DNA of 64,000 nt from Oidiodendron maius Zn (taxonomy: Eukaryota; Ascomycota; Leotiomycetes; Myxotrichaceae). A program made the position numbers and the translations under genes. Below are positions 20,835 to 33,592 of this stretch, in pieces (the stretch's first letter is position 1; every line of letters begins with the position of its first letter). The notes beneath the pieces are model-generated. The model made no database searches. It was not told where the DNA came from and was given only the letters and a program-made list of their open reading frames with translations. Where the stretch lies: positions 749,655-813,654 of the forward strand of contig KN832886.1 of the NCBI GenBank assembly GCA_000827325.1, read 5' to 3'.

Positions 20835-22963
20835 ATGTCTCAACGTCGCCGTGACAGGACTGAAGAGCGTCATGCCTTAGCACGAGCTTGCCAGTTCTGT
20901 CGCTCGCGCAAGATAAGATGTGACAACAAGCGACCAAGCTGCGGCTCCTGTGTTACTCAAGCACAGCAATGTGCTTATGTCTTTCGCGCTCCCAAAGAGA
21001 GGTATGGACGCCTCCCTTCCTCTACCTCGCTGACCATGCAGCTGATTGTCCAGACACCAGACCCACACTGGCCGCCATGTCAGCGCTACAATCCGAGAAG
21101 ACAAGATTGGAGAAAATACTCATGGCACTGAGAGATGCCTCACCAGCCGACAGAGAAAAGATATTGAAGTCAGCCGTCGCCACTGAGGTCGGTGCGAGCA
21201 CGCCTCCAGGCAAAACTCCACCACTAATCTCCTGCACCGTGGAAAAAGATGTTCGCGATAATTCCCTCGAATATGAATCTGATACAGATCTTGACGTCAG
21301 TCCCTTCTTCTCCGTTGACGAGACAGGCAAGATCGATAGCTTTGGGCCATCATCTGCGCTTCAGGCATCGATCCACCGATCGGCCACTGTGGAATCTCCA
21401 ACGCCCAGGCAAATCTGCAATAATCTCTTTGCGAATGCCGCATTACAGCGCCAGCGCGAATATGAACTGTACCACCTACCGGATATTGATGGAGTTCCGA
21501 CACCACTCGCTATACATCTCTTGGACCTCCACTGGAGCCGGCAGCATCACGCGTTTCTGCTCACTTATCGGCCTGCAATAACGAGAGACCTTCTAGATGG
21601 TGGGCCCAACTGCTCCTCATTTTTGCTCCAGTCTATCTTTGCATGCTCCAGCAAATTCTCCCGGAGGCTAGAAGTCTGCGACACTCCCTCCAACCCTGAA
21701 ACTGCGGGCGGCAGATTCTTTCGTCGTTGTGATGAGCTTCTAGCCCAAGGGTTACTGCTCACCACACCAAGTATCCCTACGGTTGTTGGCCTGCTCTTGC
21801 TTGGATCTACTTTCATCGCGTTTGGCATCACATCAAAGGGTTGGCTCTATACAGGGTACGCCCTCAGGATGATTTATGACCTAGGCATACATTTGGATTG
21901 CAAGGTGACTAGTGAAAATGCAGAACGAGTTGAGATAAGACGACGTGTTTTCTGGGGCGCATTCATCTGTGATAAGCTGCAAAGCTTCTATCTTGGACGA
22001 CCCGTTGGTATCCAACTTCGAGATTCTCACGTGTCCCGTCAGTTGATGGACATGTATGAAGAAAAGGAAATCTCCATTCCCTACAGAGATCCGGCCACGG
22101 TAGCAGAGCAACCCGTACTCCCGCATATGCCCATTCCAATATATTCAATCTCGACATTCCAGAATTTCTGTCTTCTATCTAAAATTATGACAATGATTAT
22201 CAATAAATTCTACGTAGTTGGTGCCACCGCCACAGCGGCGAGAGCAAGTCTGCAGACTATTGAAGATGCCCTTGATTCATGGAAAACGAGCCTCCCAAGA
22301 CAGTTACAGTTCGAGTCAGGCCGGCCGGATAGTTGCCTCCAGCCCAGTGTTATGAGTCTATATGGAATCTACTACTCGCTTATTATACTTCTTCATCGCC
22401 CACTCATCAGCGACGGACATCTTCGGCTCTTGGCTCCTCCCGAATCATCGTGGAAACGCTGTACGGACGCTGCCCGCGAAATTACTGGCCTCGTAGTTAT
22501 CTACCAGTCAGAGTATACCCTCCGAAGCGCCCCTTATCTCTTGGGCTACGCTCTCTACGTAGCTTGCACGATCCACGTTCGGAATGCAGCAGCTACTGAG
22601 ATCTTGTGCGCAGGCGATCATTGTCGACTACTAATCTCGAGCTTGAAATGTCTAGATGAATTATCTGTTCCTAACCCCGGCATTCGCAAGCCGACCCGCA
22701 TAATCAGGAATATCATGCGCTCAAACAGCCTCGATCAGATAATAGACACTGATAGGAACAGGCTAGTGTCTGAGAGCCATTCGATAGATCCACCACCAAT
22801 TTTGGACTTTGATCTTGAGGCAGTTTTGCGCATGTTCCCCGGCAGGCCATCTGCTGATGATGGTAATATAATGAAAGATGGCACGGCAGATGACTTTACA
22901 ACTTTTGGACTAGGTAACTCAAACTGTGAAGATATATTGTACGGATTCATGGAGGATATATAA
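20835..22963 (+). CDS. Zn2Cys6 fungal transcription factor with Fungal_trans domain
   Basis: Two exons, 20835-21001 and 21061-22963, join in frame to 689 residues. The zinc cluster lies at about residues 17-45: ACQFCRSRKIRC, DNKRPSC, GSC, QAQQC, with spacing CX2CX6CX6CX2CX6C. It is followed after the splice by a coiled-coil stretch (ALQSEKTRLEKILMAL) that probably mediates dimerisation. The central regulatory domain shows YDLGIHLDCK and RRRVFWGAFICDKLQSF, typical of the Fungal_trans family. The acceptor choice (cag at 21060) is set by frame agreement. It is transcribed away from the decarboxylase and may regulate it and its lost partners. The protein looks intact. Confidence 0.88.
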
Positions 22964-23308
22964 GCTGGCGTAACAATGGCACGTGCAGTGGTTAGCACCT
23001 TAGCTGAAACGAACATCATTCTCCGCTGTTTGCATAGCCGATGACCAATGTCTCACTACTCGGTATTATGTATGTACTGTAATTCCTCCATCTCCTGTAA
23101 CGCTTTGCTCCAGCCAGATTTATGTTCTCAATAAGTGCATCGTGCGATGCTCACTTCGGAGCAATCGAAGCGTTGATTTGATCGCGTTGTAGAGGTAAAC
23201 TCGACGGAATAGTTTGCCGTTGCGAACGATATATATACATATATTTCTAACATCCTCACATTTGAGCGGGGTTATTTAATTATATATTCCATTCGGGAAC
23301 CTGCAACC

Positions 23309-25155
23309 CTAAAGAGTGTACCGAAGCCATTCAGCCTCCTCTATTATTTCCAACCCGGCATTTGCTCTCTTATTAGACCTCCACAGAACCCAAGAAGCAA
23401 ATGGAGCTAGTATAGCGGTGAGAACAAACATACGAGAACTGCTATTATACCGGGTATATAATTAGGAGCGTCCTGGAAAGCTGTTAACTCAACGTCCAAT
23501 TCAGGAGTGGTTAGAGGACTGATTCTCACCTGCCCTCTGAATACGGTGGACGAGGAGATACCTCCTATAGCGGATAGTGTGATTTGTATAGTCGTTGTCA
23601 CCGCTCATTTTGCATCTCCTCTGACGTTGTTCTGGCCCCAAGCAATGCCAGTTACCACTAGACTATTGGACGCGGCTTGTCCCAAAAAAGTACCGATATA
23701 TCTTGGGATCGGGTTGTGAAGGAATCCGACTATGCATAATCCAACCAACCCCATAACTGTGGACAAAAAGGCGAAAGGACCGCGGAGTTGCAATTTATCA
23801 GCTACCCAAGAAATCGTAAATGCGACTATCACTCCAAGTGCTGCTGGAGGGGCACTCAATAACAACACCCGCTCTCTTGATTAAAACCAAGACTCTTTTG
23901 AAGAATAACTGGAGGGAAAAATAGGAAGGCGTATATCCAAGTAGGGCCAGTCTGATAAATAAATGCACTGTCATTACTTAGGTTAGCTTGAACCCAGAAG
24001 TACATTTTGCACTGCTTGAGGTATTAACTCACAGTAGCCATGCTTTCCAGTCTTTGACCGTTTCTAGTATAATACTGCATGGTACCTTCTGATTTTCAGC
24101 TAGCCCCCTTTCCTGTAAGAGTCTTGACTCGACCAAGCTTTTCTCTTCAGTGGTGAGAAACTTGTTTCTTTTGGAACTAGGAAAGTCGATGATGATAAAC
24201 CATGAAGCAAATCCCACTACAGATGTCAAGGCCCCTTCCACAATGAATATCTACCTCTACCCTGACTTGTAAGGCTCGATGGATATGTGGATCAGGCCAT
24301 ATGCTAAGGTATTCGCAAACGAAGATAAAAGAGAAGCGGAGAGGAAGAAGGTTGCAATCCTGGTTAGCCAATCAGTGCTATTCATGTAATGTACGACTCG
24401 TGAATGGTTTGTTGTATCTTTTCTGAATCTCGAATGCCCTATACCAGGAAGACAAGAGATAGACGCAGCCAGGAAAACGACCCTTTTGCAAATCAGTACA
24501 TCTACCAGACAGTGGATATCGAACCACACGTACCCCTTCAGTTATTCCAAGAATCACTCTCAGAACTGTTAGTGTAACCCAATTCTTGCTAAAGCCAATA
24601 CACAACGTGGCAAGTCCTCAGAACAATCCCAAACATGCTAGCCAATTGGCAGCTCCAATACGTTGGATGAGAATATTGCTTGGGAATTCCACCAGAACAT
24701 AACCGATATAAAAGACGAGTACTTTGACCAACTTAGTGGCTGGCTTTCGCAATTACTTCTCCTTGCCCGGGCGGGAAATCATACATACTATTGATACACG
24801 TCCCCCCACGTCCAAACTTAACTCTTCGCCTATTCCGGTGATTCTTGCAGCGCCGATGTTCGTTCTGTCGATGAGGCACATTGTATACATGATCGAAAGG
24901 ATCAGGAGTAGTCGTATATCAATTTTCCTCCTGCATGGAACATTTTCTGATTACGGAGTTGACTTCACATACCTGGCTTGAAACTAACATCAGGAGTTTT
25001 CCTCTGTCAAGGTCTATTGTGACATCAATTCGTCGTCCATCCTTCCTAGATTCAGGTAATCCTGCCGTGTGCTCAACTTGGATGGCATCAGTATTTTTGT
25101 TCAATAGATCCGTCATGTTCTTCTTGTGACTGGTGTCGGCAAGATTACTAAACAT
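23309..25155 (-). pseudogene. Dal5/TNA1-type MFS permease (allantoate/nicotinate family), broken
   Basis: In order on the minus strand: an N-terminal exon (MFSNLADTSHKKNMTDLL), CLIDRTNIGAARITG (the DRTNIGNA signature of Dal5-type permeases), IGYVLVEFPSNILIQ, VLRVILGITEG with a GTACGT donor, GRFPGCVYLLSSWY, GFASWFIIIDFPSSKRNKF, LRGPFAFLSTVMGL and a C-terminus EIIEEAEWLRYTL. Several in-frame stops interrupt it, at least three of which are explained by C-to-T type change (TGG to TAG twice before IFIVEG, CGA to TGA after NNVRGDAK). That bias suggests RIP, which would imply a second copy once existed. The substrate of the intact ancestor is unknown. Confidence 0.75.
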
Positions 25156-25157
25156 CT

Positions 25158-26535
25158 TGGCGGTAGACAGAAAATGTCAACAATATATGCCTATAAGATA
25201 GAAAGTCAAGGTCGCTGACGAGGGAAATGGGGTCATTTTATAACCCCTTGCTGAGCGCCACGCAAATACCCTATGGGGTTCTACAATTATCACGTTACTG
25301 GGAACAAATCGCCTCCAAAGTTCCAATTTGACTTCTGTGGCAAACTAGCCAAGGCTGAGCCGTGCAGTGCTAAAAAGGCCCAAGGTATTAACTCCAACAG
25401 AGAGTCAGGAGCCGCCTGCGGTCTACTCGGCGATTCCACCTCCACTGTAGTAAATATCCCATCCGCCAGGGAAAGACGTAGCGGGAATTGCACTGGGTCA
25501 CTGCATATGAGTCGTTGATGCTGTTACTGCGAATTATTGACGTTGTTACTAAAGCAAGTGTGCCCACCATTTACTAGTATCCCGTGTCAGAACATGAATC
25601 TCCGTAGCATCTCAGACTACTGCGATTGAAGCTAGACGGCTTGTGTTTTCATCTATATATCTAAGTACAAGAATCGTGAAGGGTATCGACTTGAATGGAT
25701 TCATGTCCCCAAGCCGACAAAGTATCGCATCAATATAACTCTCTATATGACCGATTGTAAAATAGATCAGCATGTGGGGCGTCGCAAATTACTTTCAATT
25801 CTGTTACACCTAGGTCTTCTAGAACTTGTTGTGAAATCTATATAACAGTAGAGATATTACTATCAGTACTTCTAGTATTATTGCTAGTGCATAGGAAACT
25901 GAGCACCCCATGCTATTAGTTGCTATCTATTATAAAGTAGAAGCTAAGGCTGATATAGCAAGCAATTATATATCCTACTGTTATACCTATAGTATAGATA
26001 TTAGTAAGGATACCTTTGATTTTAGATAGGGCTAGTTTAGCGACCTAGAGAGGAGTACTAGCTAAGATTAAAAAGTACCTTTCTTATTTTAGCTATTATA
26101 CTTTTTAATCTTATTTTACTTTCTTATAAGAATAAGAAAAAATAGAGGAAGTAAACTTAACTAATATTATATATAAACTAGAATACAGTAAGCATTCCTA
26201 GGTTAGTACTAGCTATTAAACAGGCCCCTAAAGTCAACAGGAAAAGATTCTCTAGAATAATAGAAAACTTATATCTAAAGGTATCGCTTATCTATCTAGC
26301 TAAGAAACTCCCGAAGAAACTTTTAATATAGAATAATACATTTATAATCTTGATTAAAACTTTGATATTAAAGGCTATATTAAGTTTTATAGAAGCTATA
26401 AAGGATAGTTATATTAGAGTTATTATAATAACTAATCTTATATACTTCTATACTACTAGTAAGAGAGTAATAAACCTAATAACAGTTCAAGAGTAAGTAT
26501 TTATATATTGTTTTCTATTGAATATTATAGAGGAA
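25158..26535. other. Intergenic, mostly AT-rich decayed repeat
   Basis: From about 25700 onward and especially 25950-26535 the sequence is very rich in ta, tta and taa with few CG dinucleotides, as in RIP-mutated repeats. No element family could be named. It ends abruptly at about 26530, where the cupredoxin-like frame begins. Confidence 0.5.
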
Positions 26536-26928
26536 CTAGAACCAAATTGGGTTTGTATCATTGACAGTAAGAGTAAAAACTATGGCGTTTGTTCCATCGC
26601 CTGTAGTAGTAATTGCGCCGCTCCAAAATTCTGTTCCATTGGCCAAGGGTGCACATGGGGAGTCAAAGGAAGACCGGGTGACAGAATGTATTGGCGGGTA
26701 GAATGCAAATTCAATGCTTGATCCAACATCCGCGGTAATAGAGTCTGGCTTGAATGCAAGTGCTTTATTGTCGCCAACCGTTACTATTTGCAGCCCCTGA
26801 GTGGAGGATGCTGTCGTGGTTGCAGATTCTGTCGAGGCCTTGCTGGAACTACCAGGGGATCCTCCACGGTACCGTGCGAAGGAGCATGGAAATAGAAAGA
26901 ATAAGATTGTCGGGCGTGAGACGTGCAT
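26536..26928 (-). pseudogene. Secreted cupredoxin-like serine-rich protein, 3' part lost
   Basis: The minus-strand frame starts with a signal peptide (MHVSRPTILFFLFPCSFA), a Ser/Thr-rich linker, then LQIVTVGDNKALAFKPDSI and GSSIEFAFYPPIHSVTRSSF with DSPCAPL, the N-terminal half of the cupredoxin fold in fungal extracellular serine-rich proteins. The expected next strand with the Cys/His copper-site region (HCxxGM type) and the C-terminal tail are missing. The frame ends in VNDTNPIWF, where it meets AT-rich RIP-like DNA at about 26535. This is a truncated host gene, probably cut by insertion of the neighbouring repeat. Confidence 0.65.
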
Positions 26929-27819
26929 TCCTTGATTTTCTTTAGATCTGAAAAGTCTGATTCTTGAAATCTATCGATTCAACAGATGTAAAGAAGGTTC
27001 GTACGGTTAGGGGAGCTTTAAATTTAATAACCCTCCCGCCTGGGTGAGGTGAGAGGGGGCGGGGATTGAATTCGGCGGGGATGAAGGTGGGTAGCTGCCG
27101 TAAAGCCAGGTCGAGAACCTTTCTGCTGAGATCCAGGCTTTACAGTTGAGAACCACCACGTCATAGACATCTGTGCCGTGGTCCCCGGCGTTTAGGGAAC
27201 ACCTTATACAATGAAAAGGCGGGATAGGCACAGAAGAATATAAAACAGCAAAAGTCCGCCACACGTGAGGCGAAGGCAAGAGATTACAGTCTTCGTAATT
27301 GTATCAATCTACAACCCCTCACTAGGCGCGAAGAAAACAGTGACCTGGATGGAGCGTGCTTAAGGAGGAGCTTGTTCCTGCTTCTGTAGTAGAATCTATG
27401 GACGACAGAATATGAATTTCTTAAAGGCTAGCTGCAATTCGGAGGTCAGATCGACTATCATGTGGTCTGACTCTTGCACGGTTGTTTCCGTTGTGCGCAC
27501 ACATTTGCCAAACGTCACGGGGTATGTCACTTCGGGGTACGTCACTTCGAGATTTGTCTAGACCTCTTTACTCTTTACCTCCAAGGTCAGGCAAGCAGCT
27601 CGATGTCGTAGCGACAGGTCCGACTAAAGTAGATAAATCAAGGATCAAAAGCAAATCCGGGGCGCTAACTTCTATTGCTGTCAGTTTTATCATCCTAATT
27701 TCTGCTTGAATCTGGAGAACTGTGGGATCTAATTAACAGAATCAATCGTGATGGGGCTTCACAGATTCGCACTGGCGGCACGGTATTTAGTGAGTCGACC
27801 GAATGAATATTGGACCGAC
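26929..27819. other. Intergenic, nothing recognised
   Basis: No domain-bearing frame was found. A short sequence (ggtatgtcacttcg / ggtacgtcacttcg) repeats at about 27520-27550. Confidence 0.3.
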
Positions 27820-28234
27820 TTACTGAGCGAAGGTGGTATGACGGGTTGCGAACACCTTCGTCTGCACTGCCGGAGCCAAACCCAGGACTGTACGGTCATA
27901 CGCATTCCTCGCAATTTCTAGCACCTTGGATTCATGTGTCTGGTCAGAAACCATGTTCTGGAACCAGACCATGGAGAAGCCAGCCTTGTCAAAATCGGTA
28001 CTGCTACGGCTGATATCTGCTAGCTCCCACTCGTCCTCGTACGCCTTTGGGAACAGGATCTGGTCGACTGCCAAGGCCTCCGATTGGCTCCTGCTTGTTT
28101 TCTATTAATAGTCGTCTAGCAATTAAGTTCACAGAAGCCGAGATTCGTACCTTGGGTCTTCGATATGGTAATAGATGAGGACCGGCAAAGGTCGCAGTAC
28201 TATTCGCAGCGCTCCACTTGCATACTTGCACCAC
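27820..28234 (-). CDS. Unrecognised protein fragment, possibly two exons
   Basis: A frame from about 28100 to 27820 reads KAYEDEWELADISRSS and GFSMVWFQNMVSDQ and ends at a TAA. A plausible 51-nt intron (donor gtacga at about 28151, acceptor attaatag at about 28101) would join it to an upstream frame. The wording looks like real protein, but I do not recognise the family and no start codon is convincing. It may be the 3' end of a decayed gene. Confidence 0.25.
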
Positions 28235-29374
28235 TTGCTTAGCGGACAGTGATGAGCAATTACATGATGATGCACGGAGGTCAAGCCCTTTCTCTATCAG
28301 TCGGAGCTGAACCCTGCAAACTCACGATTTCCCCTCAACCTTTGTCAATACTCGCAGATCCGTCTATTTGCAGGACGAATCGGTCATCTTAAGACGAAAC
28401 TCACGCCCCAACAGAGAGTGGGAAATCCAAAGATCGGCCGGACGCGTTACCTTTTCTCCCTTTGGCCAGGGCGCCCGCTATCTGCCCCGCTGGGGCGGGG
28501 CTACCATCCCTTCACTTGACAGAACTTGACAGCTGACGACGAGGGCAAATATGCGCCCGCCCAAGGCAAAATGCGAACCCCAAGAGGACAGTTCGGGATT
28601 CTTAAGCTGCTTCTTCTACGGAACGATCTTACGTCGTTTACAGTGGTTTAGAAGACCCGATCTGTGTCGCCGTCGCGAACTCGACCAAATTAGGCCCCTG
28701 CTACCCTGGTGTGGCACTTTAAGCGACTAAACCAAATTAGCAGCAAATTAACCATGGAAGTGTTTGATGAACACGCAAGCTCTGCACATGCGTCGTCAGC
28801 TCTTCAATTTCAATCCTGCGATGCTAACTGGCCGATCATATTTCCCAATACTGAGTAGGCATATTCTGAGCCAGCACTCCTGAGTCTCTTAAGCAACTAC
28901 AACGCTTATTTATGGCTCTAACGTTACTGGATCTCGAGCCTCCTGTAAATCTGATTTTCAAACCAGTTCTACAGAGTAAAAAATGTGGCTTGGATATAGA
29001 TGCTGTGGCTTGCCGTTTACATGCGCCTAGACTGGCTAGCTAGTAGGAACCATCTCAGTAGCCCGTTCCCCACCTTTCACTTCCAGTCGAGCCGTCTTTT
29101 ACCCCTAACGTATACGAAGGCTTATCATTTCCTTTTCATTTCATCTCTGTACAGGGTATTATTTGAAACACGACATGCGACAGCCATGCCAAGCACTCGG
29201 CACGGGTGAGGCTCTGGACGCCCACTAGTAGTAAACCATCCTTCTATTTTTGCGAACTAGACTGCAAGTGCATCTTTCATTGTTTAGTCGTATTTCTCCT
29301 GTCTTTCGATTTCCCTTGGTTCTTCTACACCGGGCCGGGGACTGGCGTTTCTTGCACAGTGCTCCTCCTCGGAC
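28235..29374. other. Intergenic, promoter region of the Cas1p-like gene
   Basis: No gene was recognised. The last 200 bp before 29375 are pyrimidine-rich, as expected for a fungal 5' leader. Confidence 0.3.
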
Positions 29375-31961
29375 ATGATTGCATCAACAACCTTCGCCCG
29401 TGCCACTGCCATCGTCTTCGCAGCATTCTTCCTCATCGGAGTCCTCATCAGTTCTATTCGCCATTCGGACGACCCCTACAGATGCCAAGCCCTCCTACGG
29501 ACGGGGCGTTGGCTTGACCCCCCCGACAAGAATGGAGCCCGGAAGTCCTTCGTTAACTGGCAGCCAGATGGCTGCATGTTGCGCAAGTATGAACCCGCCG
29601 ACATCCACCAGTGCATGGAGGGCCGCCACATGGTCTTCTCGGGCGACTCAACGACGCGCCAAGTCTTCTGGGCCATGGGTCGTTTGGTAAGTTATCTCTG
29701 GCTGTGTGGTTCGCGAGCGTCTGCTGATGTACACGCAGTTGGACAGGGAGAAGTCCAACGAAGGTCGGGACAAGGCCGGCATCCACGAGAGCTACAACAT
29801 AACATTTGATGGCATCCAGATGCTGCAAATCTGGAATCCTTTGCTCGAGACGGGCGACAAGAACCACGACCTGACTATACAGTTGGAGCTTTACCAGCAG
29901 GAGAGGCATAACCCTGTGTCTGTACAGGACCAGAAGAGCGCGGGTCTCATAATGCTTGGCGCCGGTAGCTGGTTTGCACTGGATTACTTCAAAGACGAAG
30001 GAAGGGAGCGTTTCTCGTCAGCCATTACCAACGTCACCGACATCATGCTCCACTGGAACCTGCCCATGTTTGGCGAGCACCACATGGACCCCTTAGACGG
30101 CGTCGGCACAGAGGTCTTCTTTGCACCCATCGCCCCGCCTATCTACGCCGAACTACCTGAGTATCGCAAAGGCCCTAAAGGAATTCAACCTGGCGAGGTG
30201 GAGGGCCTCGACGACTACCTTTCCAGTATTGAGATGGAGAAGAGGATTAGCCTGCTCTGGGGCTTCTTGGCCCTCACGCGCGACGACCCCGGTGCCATCG
30301 TTGACCGCGATGTAACCGGCTTCCATGTTATCGACACAGTCGCCGAAATAAAAGCCCACATCTTGCTGAACCTCCGCTGCAACGCTAAACTGAACCGCCT
30401 CCAAGGTAACTCCCATGGTCGGACGTGTTGCACGGATTATCCTTCCCAGTCGTTCGTGCAGCAAGCCCTCGTCGCCATTGGGATATTCTACGTCCTACTG
30501 TGTGTCGCATGTGAGGTCTTCGATTTCTTGACTGGGCGCGCCTCCCGATGGCCTCTCCTGAGTATGGATGTGGGCATATTTGTGACTGCCTTGTTATGCT
30601 GTTACTACGCTGATCGCACCCATCTCCTTGCCAAAGGCTCCAAGCAGCTGATGAGCCAAGAATTCGGTATTCTTACTGGGCTCGTTGCATTTATCGGCCT
30701 AGTTTCCATTCGAAAGTCACAGCAGCCGTCTAAATCGCAGTCCCACGAGCCTCAGGAGAGCCAGCCTCTCTTGTCGCGTGATCAAACTGATGAGTGGAAA
30801 GGCTGGATGCAGGCCCTCATCCTAATCTACCACTGGTGCGGTGCTTCTAAGTCGTTGGAGATTTACATTGTTATCCGGATCCTCGTTGCAGCCTACCTAT
30901 TCCAAACAGGCTATGGGCACACGCTCTATTTCCTAACCAAGAAGGACTTCTCCTTTCAGCGTGTCACATCCACTATGCTGAGACTTAACCTCTTGAGCTG
31001 CGCTCTACCCTACTTTATGAACACTAACTACATGTTGTACTATTTCGCTCCCCTCGTCAGTTTCTGGTTCATGGTTGTTTATATCACACTTGCCATCGGG
31101 TCCAAACATAACCACAGCCTGCGTATTCTTCTCTGGAAGATTGCCATCTCGTTAGTAGTTGTCGCTGTTGTTTTGCTGGCGACACCTCTCCCGCGCTGGA
31201 CTTTTGCTATACTTCGAACTATTTTCCGAATCGACTGGGACCTCCACGAATGGGAGTTTCGCGTAGGCTTGGATGCATTCATCGTCTACATCGGTATGCT
31301 CACCGCCATTGCATACCATCGAACCGGCCAATGTGACTCTTTCCGCCTCGAGCGCTACGTGTTCGCCATGCTTGGCTTCGTGGCCATTCCAGGCTACTGG
31401 TACTGTTGCATGGCCTCCTTCAAGTCAAAACAATCCTACAACCAGTGGCATCCGTATATCTCGTTTGTTCCCATCTTGGCGTTTATCGCTATGCGGAATG
31501 TGACACGCTCCGTCCGCTCCTATTACTCAAAAGCATTTGCCTGGCTTGGCCGGTGTGCTCTCGAGACATTCACCCTGCAGTTTCATCTTTTTCTGGCTGC
31601 AGATACTAAAGGGATCCTGCTCCTTGGTCAGTTTACAGGGGATGGCACTCTTCTTCATGACAGGTGGAGAGACCTCTTGCTTATTGTGCCTGTCTTTCTA
31701 TGGCTCAGCGGGCGCGTGGCTAGTGCAACAAACTACATCTTGAAACTATTTACCGAGAAAGGTCTGAGCGGCGATAATCTGGACGATGCAGAGAAGGACG
31801 TTGGAATAGAACCTTGTCTTGCCAGTTCTAGTTTATCTAGACACACTTTTCTAGCACAGGCCGTACGACTAATACCGCGATCAAGGTCATTCATAGATGA
31901 TCTCAGAGTTCGGGTAGCGGCCCTCGTAGGATTCATGTGGTTGCTGAACTTGGTGAGTTAA
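29375..31961 (+). CDS. Cas1p-type polysaccharide O-acetyltransferase (PC-esterase plus 10-TM domain)
   Basis: Two exons, 29375-29686 and 29739-31961, join in frame to about 844 residues. An N-terminal signal anchor (about residues 10-27) is followed by a lumenal GDSL/SGNH-like domain with VFSGDSTTRQ, whose serine (about residue 92) is the expected nucleophile. From about residue 345 on there are many hydrophobic helices, matching the multi-span acyltransferase domain of Cas1p. The founding member, Cryptococcus Cas1, O-acetylates capsule glucuronoxylomannan; filamentous fungi use relatives on wall or secreted glycans. A gtgagt just before the stop (about 31952) could start one more intron whose next exon would add only a serine before a stop. 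The gene looks intact. Confidence 0.88.
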
Positions 31962-33592
31962 CTGCCACTGTCGCGTTTTATCCCAGAGCTAACTTTGTAT
32001 AGCTTTACTAGATTCGTATATAAAGCGGACCAGATGTCATGTTTGGCTTAAGCGGCAACGTTATTAATAGCCTCGACAACATCCGCACGTAACTGCTCGA
32101 TTTCGCGGGACCATTGGACACCACACATATGATTAGCAACATTCGTGTAGACGGCAAGGATAGGGCTTCTTCCACATCTCTCACTGCTTATGCGCTAGTC
32201 CATCATTGCCCACCGTGAATGGGAGAGAGCTAGAGTCTAATGAATCCTCTCTTGACAGTGCCCTCACTTCTATGGATTAAATTCTTTACCGATTTGAGGC
32301 AATAAAAGAGGAATATAAAGATAATCTGATCATCCCATAGATGGTGAACTCGAATTATTACAATTTGATGGACGAATCGCCTCCAGATACTATTGCCCTC
32401 GTCACGAATTCTTCTATGAAATGGGTTTATGCTCAATAGCAGTGGAAATCAGAATGGTTACCAAAAACTGTGTGAGTTAGATGGTGTTACAATATTGGAA
32501 AAACAACTACGACCCACTTCCTGATAATGCACCTCGTATTCTGAATGATTCAACATTAGCCTTTACTAGCAACTTTAAGAACTGGAAGAATCATTACACA
32601 GTTGCCTCCGGTATCGAAGATGAATATGTGAGGTGCTATGCTTCAGAACCAATCTTTTGTCAATTCCGTATCTGTGCCATGGGTATGGAGTACAGCCCCG
32701 GTCTTAAGGTATTCTAGTAACATTAGTACCTAGATTTATACTATATTTATATATGAATTGAAGTACCTTTATTCTGTATATACAGGGATAATCTACAAAT
32801 GAGATTTCGGCTTATACTACTTCAACTACTCTAGCACTCTACTACTCTATAATAAGGGCAGCTGCCTTTACAGTTAATTGCCGCTTTCTTAAAGGATATC
32901 GATGATCCGTAGGATCCATAGAATCGAGTGCTTCACTTGAATATCGACGCTTTTGAGGCCTAGTGTCCTGATTACTAGTATCCTGATCGCTAGTATCCTG
33001 GGCAATTATGTGGAGTATACGATGTGACTCCAAAGAAGTCATTCTTCTGTGCAATTCGAAGCTATAGTAGCCGATAATAGTTTGGAAGCCTGTTAACCCT
33101 GTCTCCTTGCAAGGTTCTGTATAAGCTGCTTATATAAAGGCAGCCCTATCTTCGCTACTCTTGCTCGGTGGAGGTCGGAGGACTAAGCATTACGTCATGC
33201 TATCTCCTCCCCCTAGAACCCTTTAGTTAAAGTGCCATTCCACGCCGTCCCTGTGTGGCGAATACTGTCACGGCCGTAACGCGCCTCAGTATTTGGAGCC
33301 CAAACACAAACAGCCTGTATACCAATACATTGTAGACTCGGAAATTTCGGGGGTGAACGACGCTGTGGACTTGCTCGGTCCCGAATTTGACTGATATGAG
33401 GGCCTTTTCGGCCCCGAACTTGACCATGTAATGTAACTACCGGTGACTAGTGTCCCGTTATATCCCCGGAATACCGGGGTCCCGTTTCCAAGTATCCGCA
33501 CCTTGTATAATGCTATGGTCTAAAAGTACAACTCCTCCTCAGCAACTTGGCGAACCCAAAACTAGATCTCAATCTCATTCATCTCATTCAAT
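31962..33592. other. Intergenic with one orphan 3' coding end
   Basis: On the minus strand 32170-32053 reads ILAVYTNVANHMCGVQW then REIEQLRADVVEAINNVAA and a TAA. It resembles the end of a real protein but has no body. A minus-strand frame at 33054-32842 (QDTSDQDTSNQDT) reflects a short tandem repeat around cctgat(t/c)(a/g)ctagtat. Neither could be named. Confidence 0.3.

Noticed and set aside
21022-22157. Minus-strand frames inside the Zn2Cys6 gene
   Set aside because: Antisense shadows of a well-supported coding sequence.
29000-29209. 69-codon frame upstream of the Cas1p-like gene
   Set aside because: Pyrimidine-rich leader sequence with no domain; most likely 5' untranslated region.
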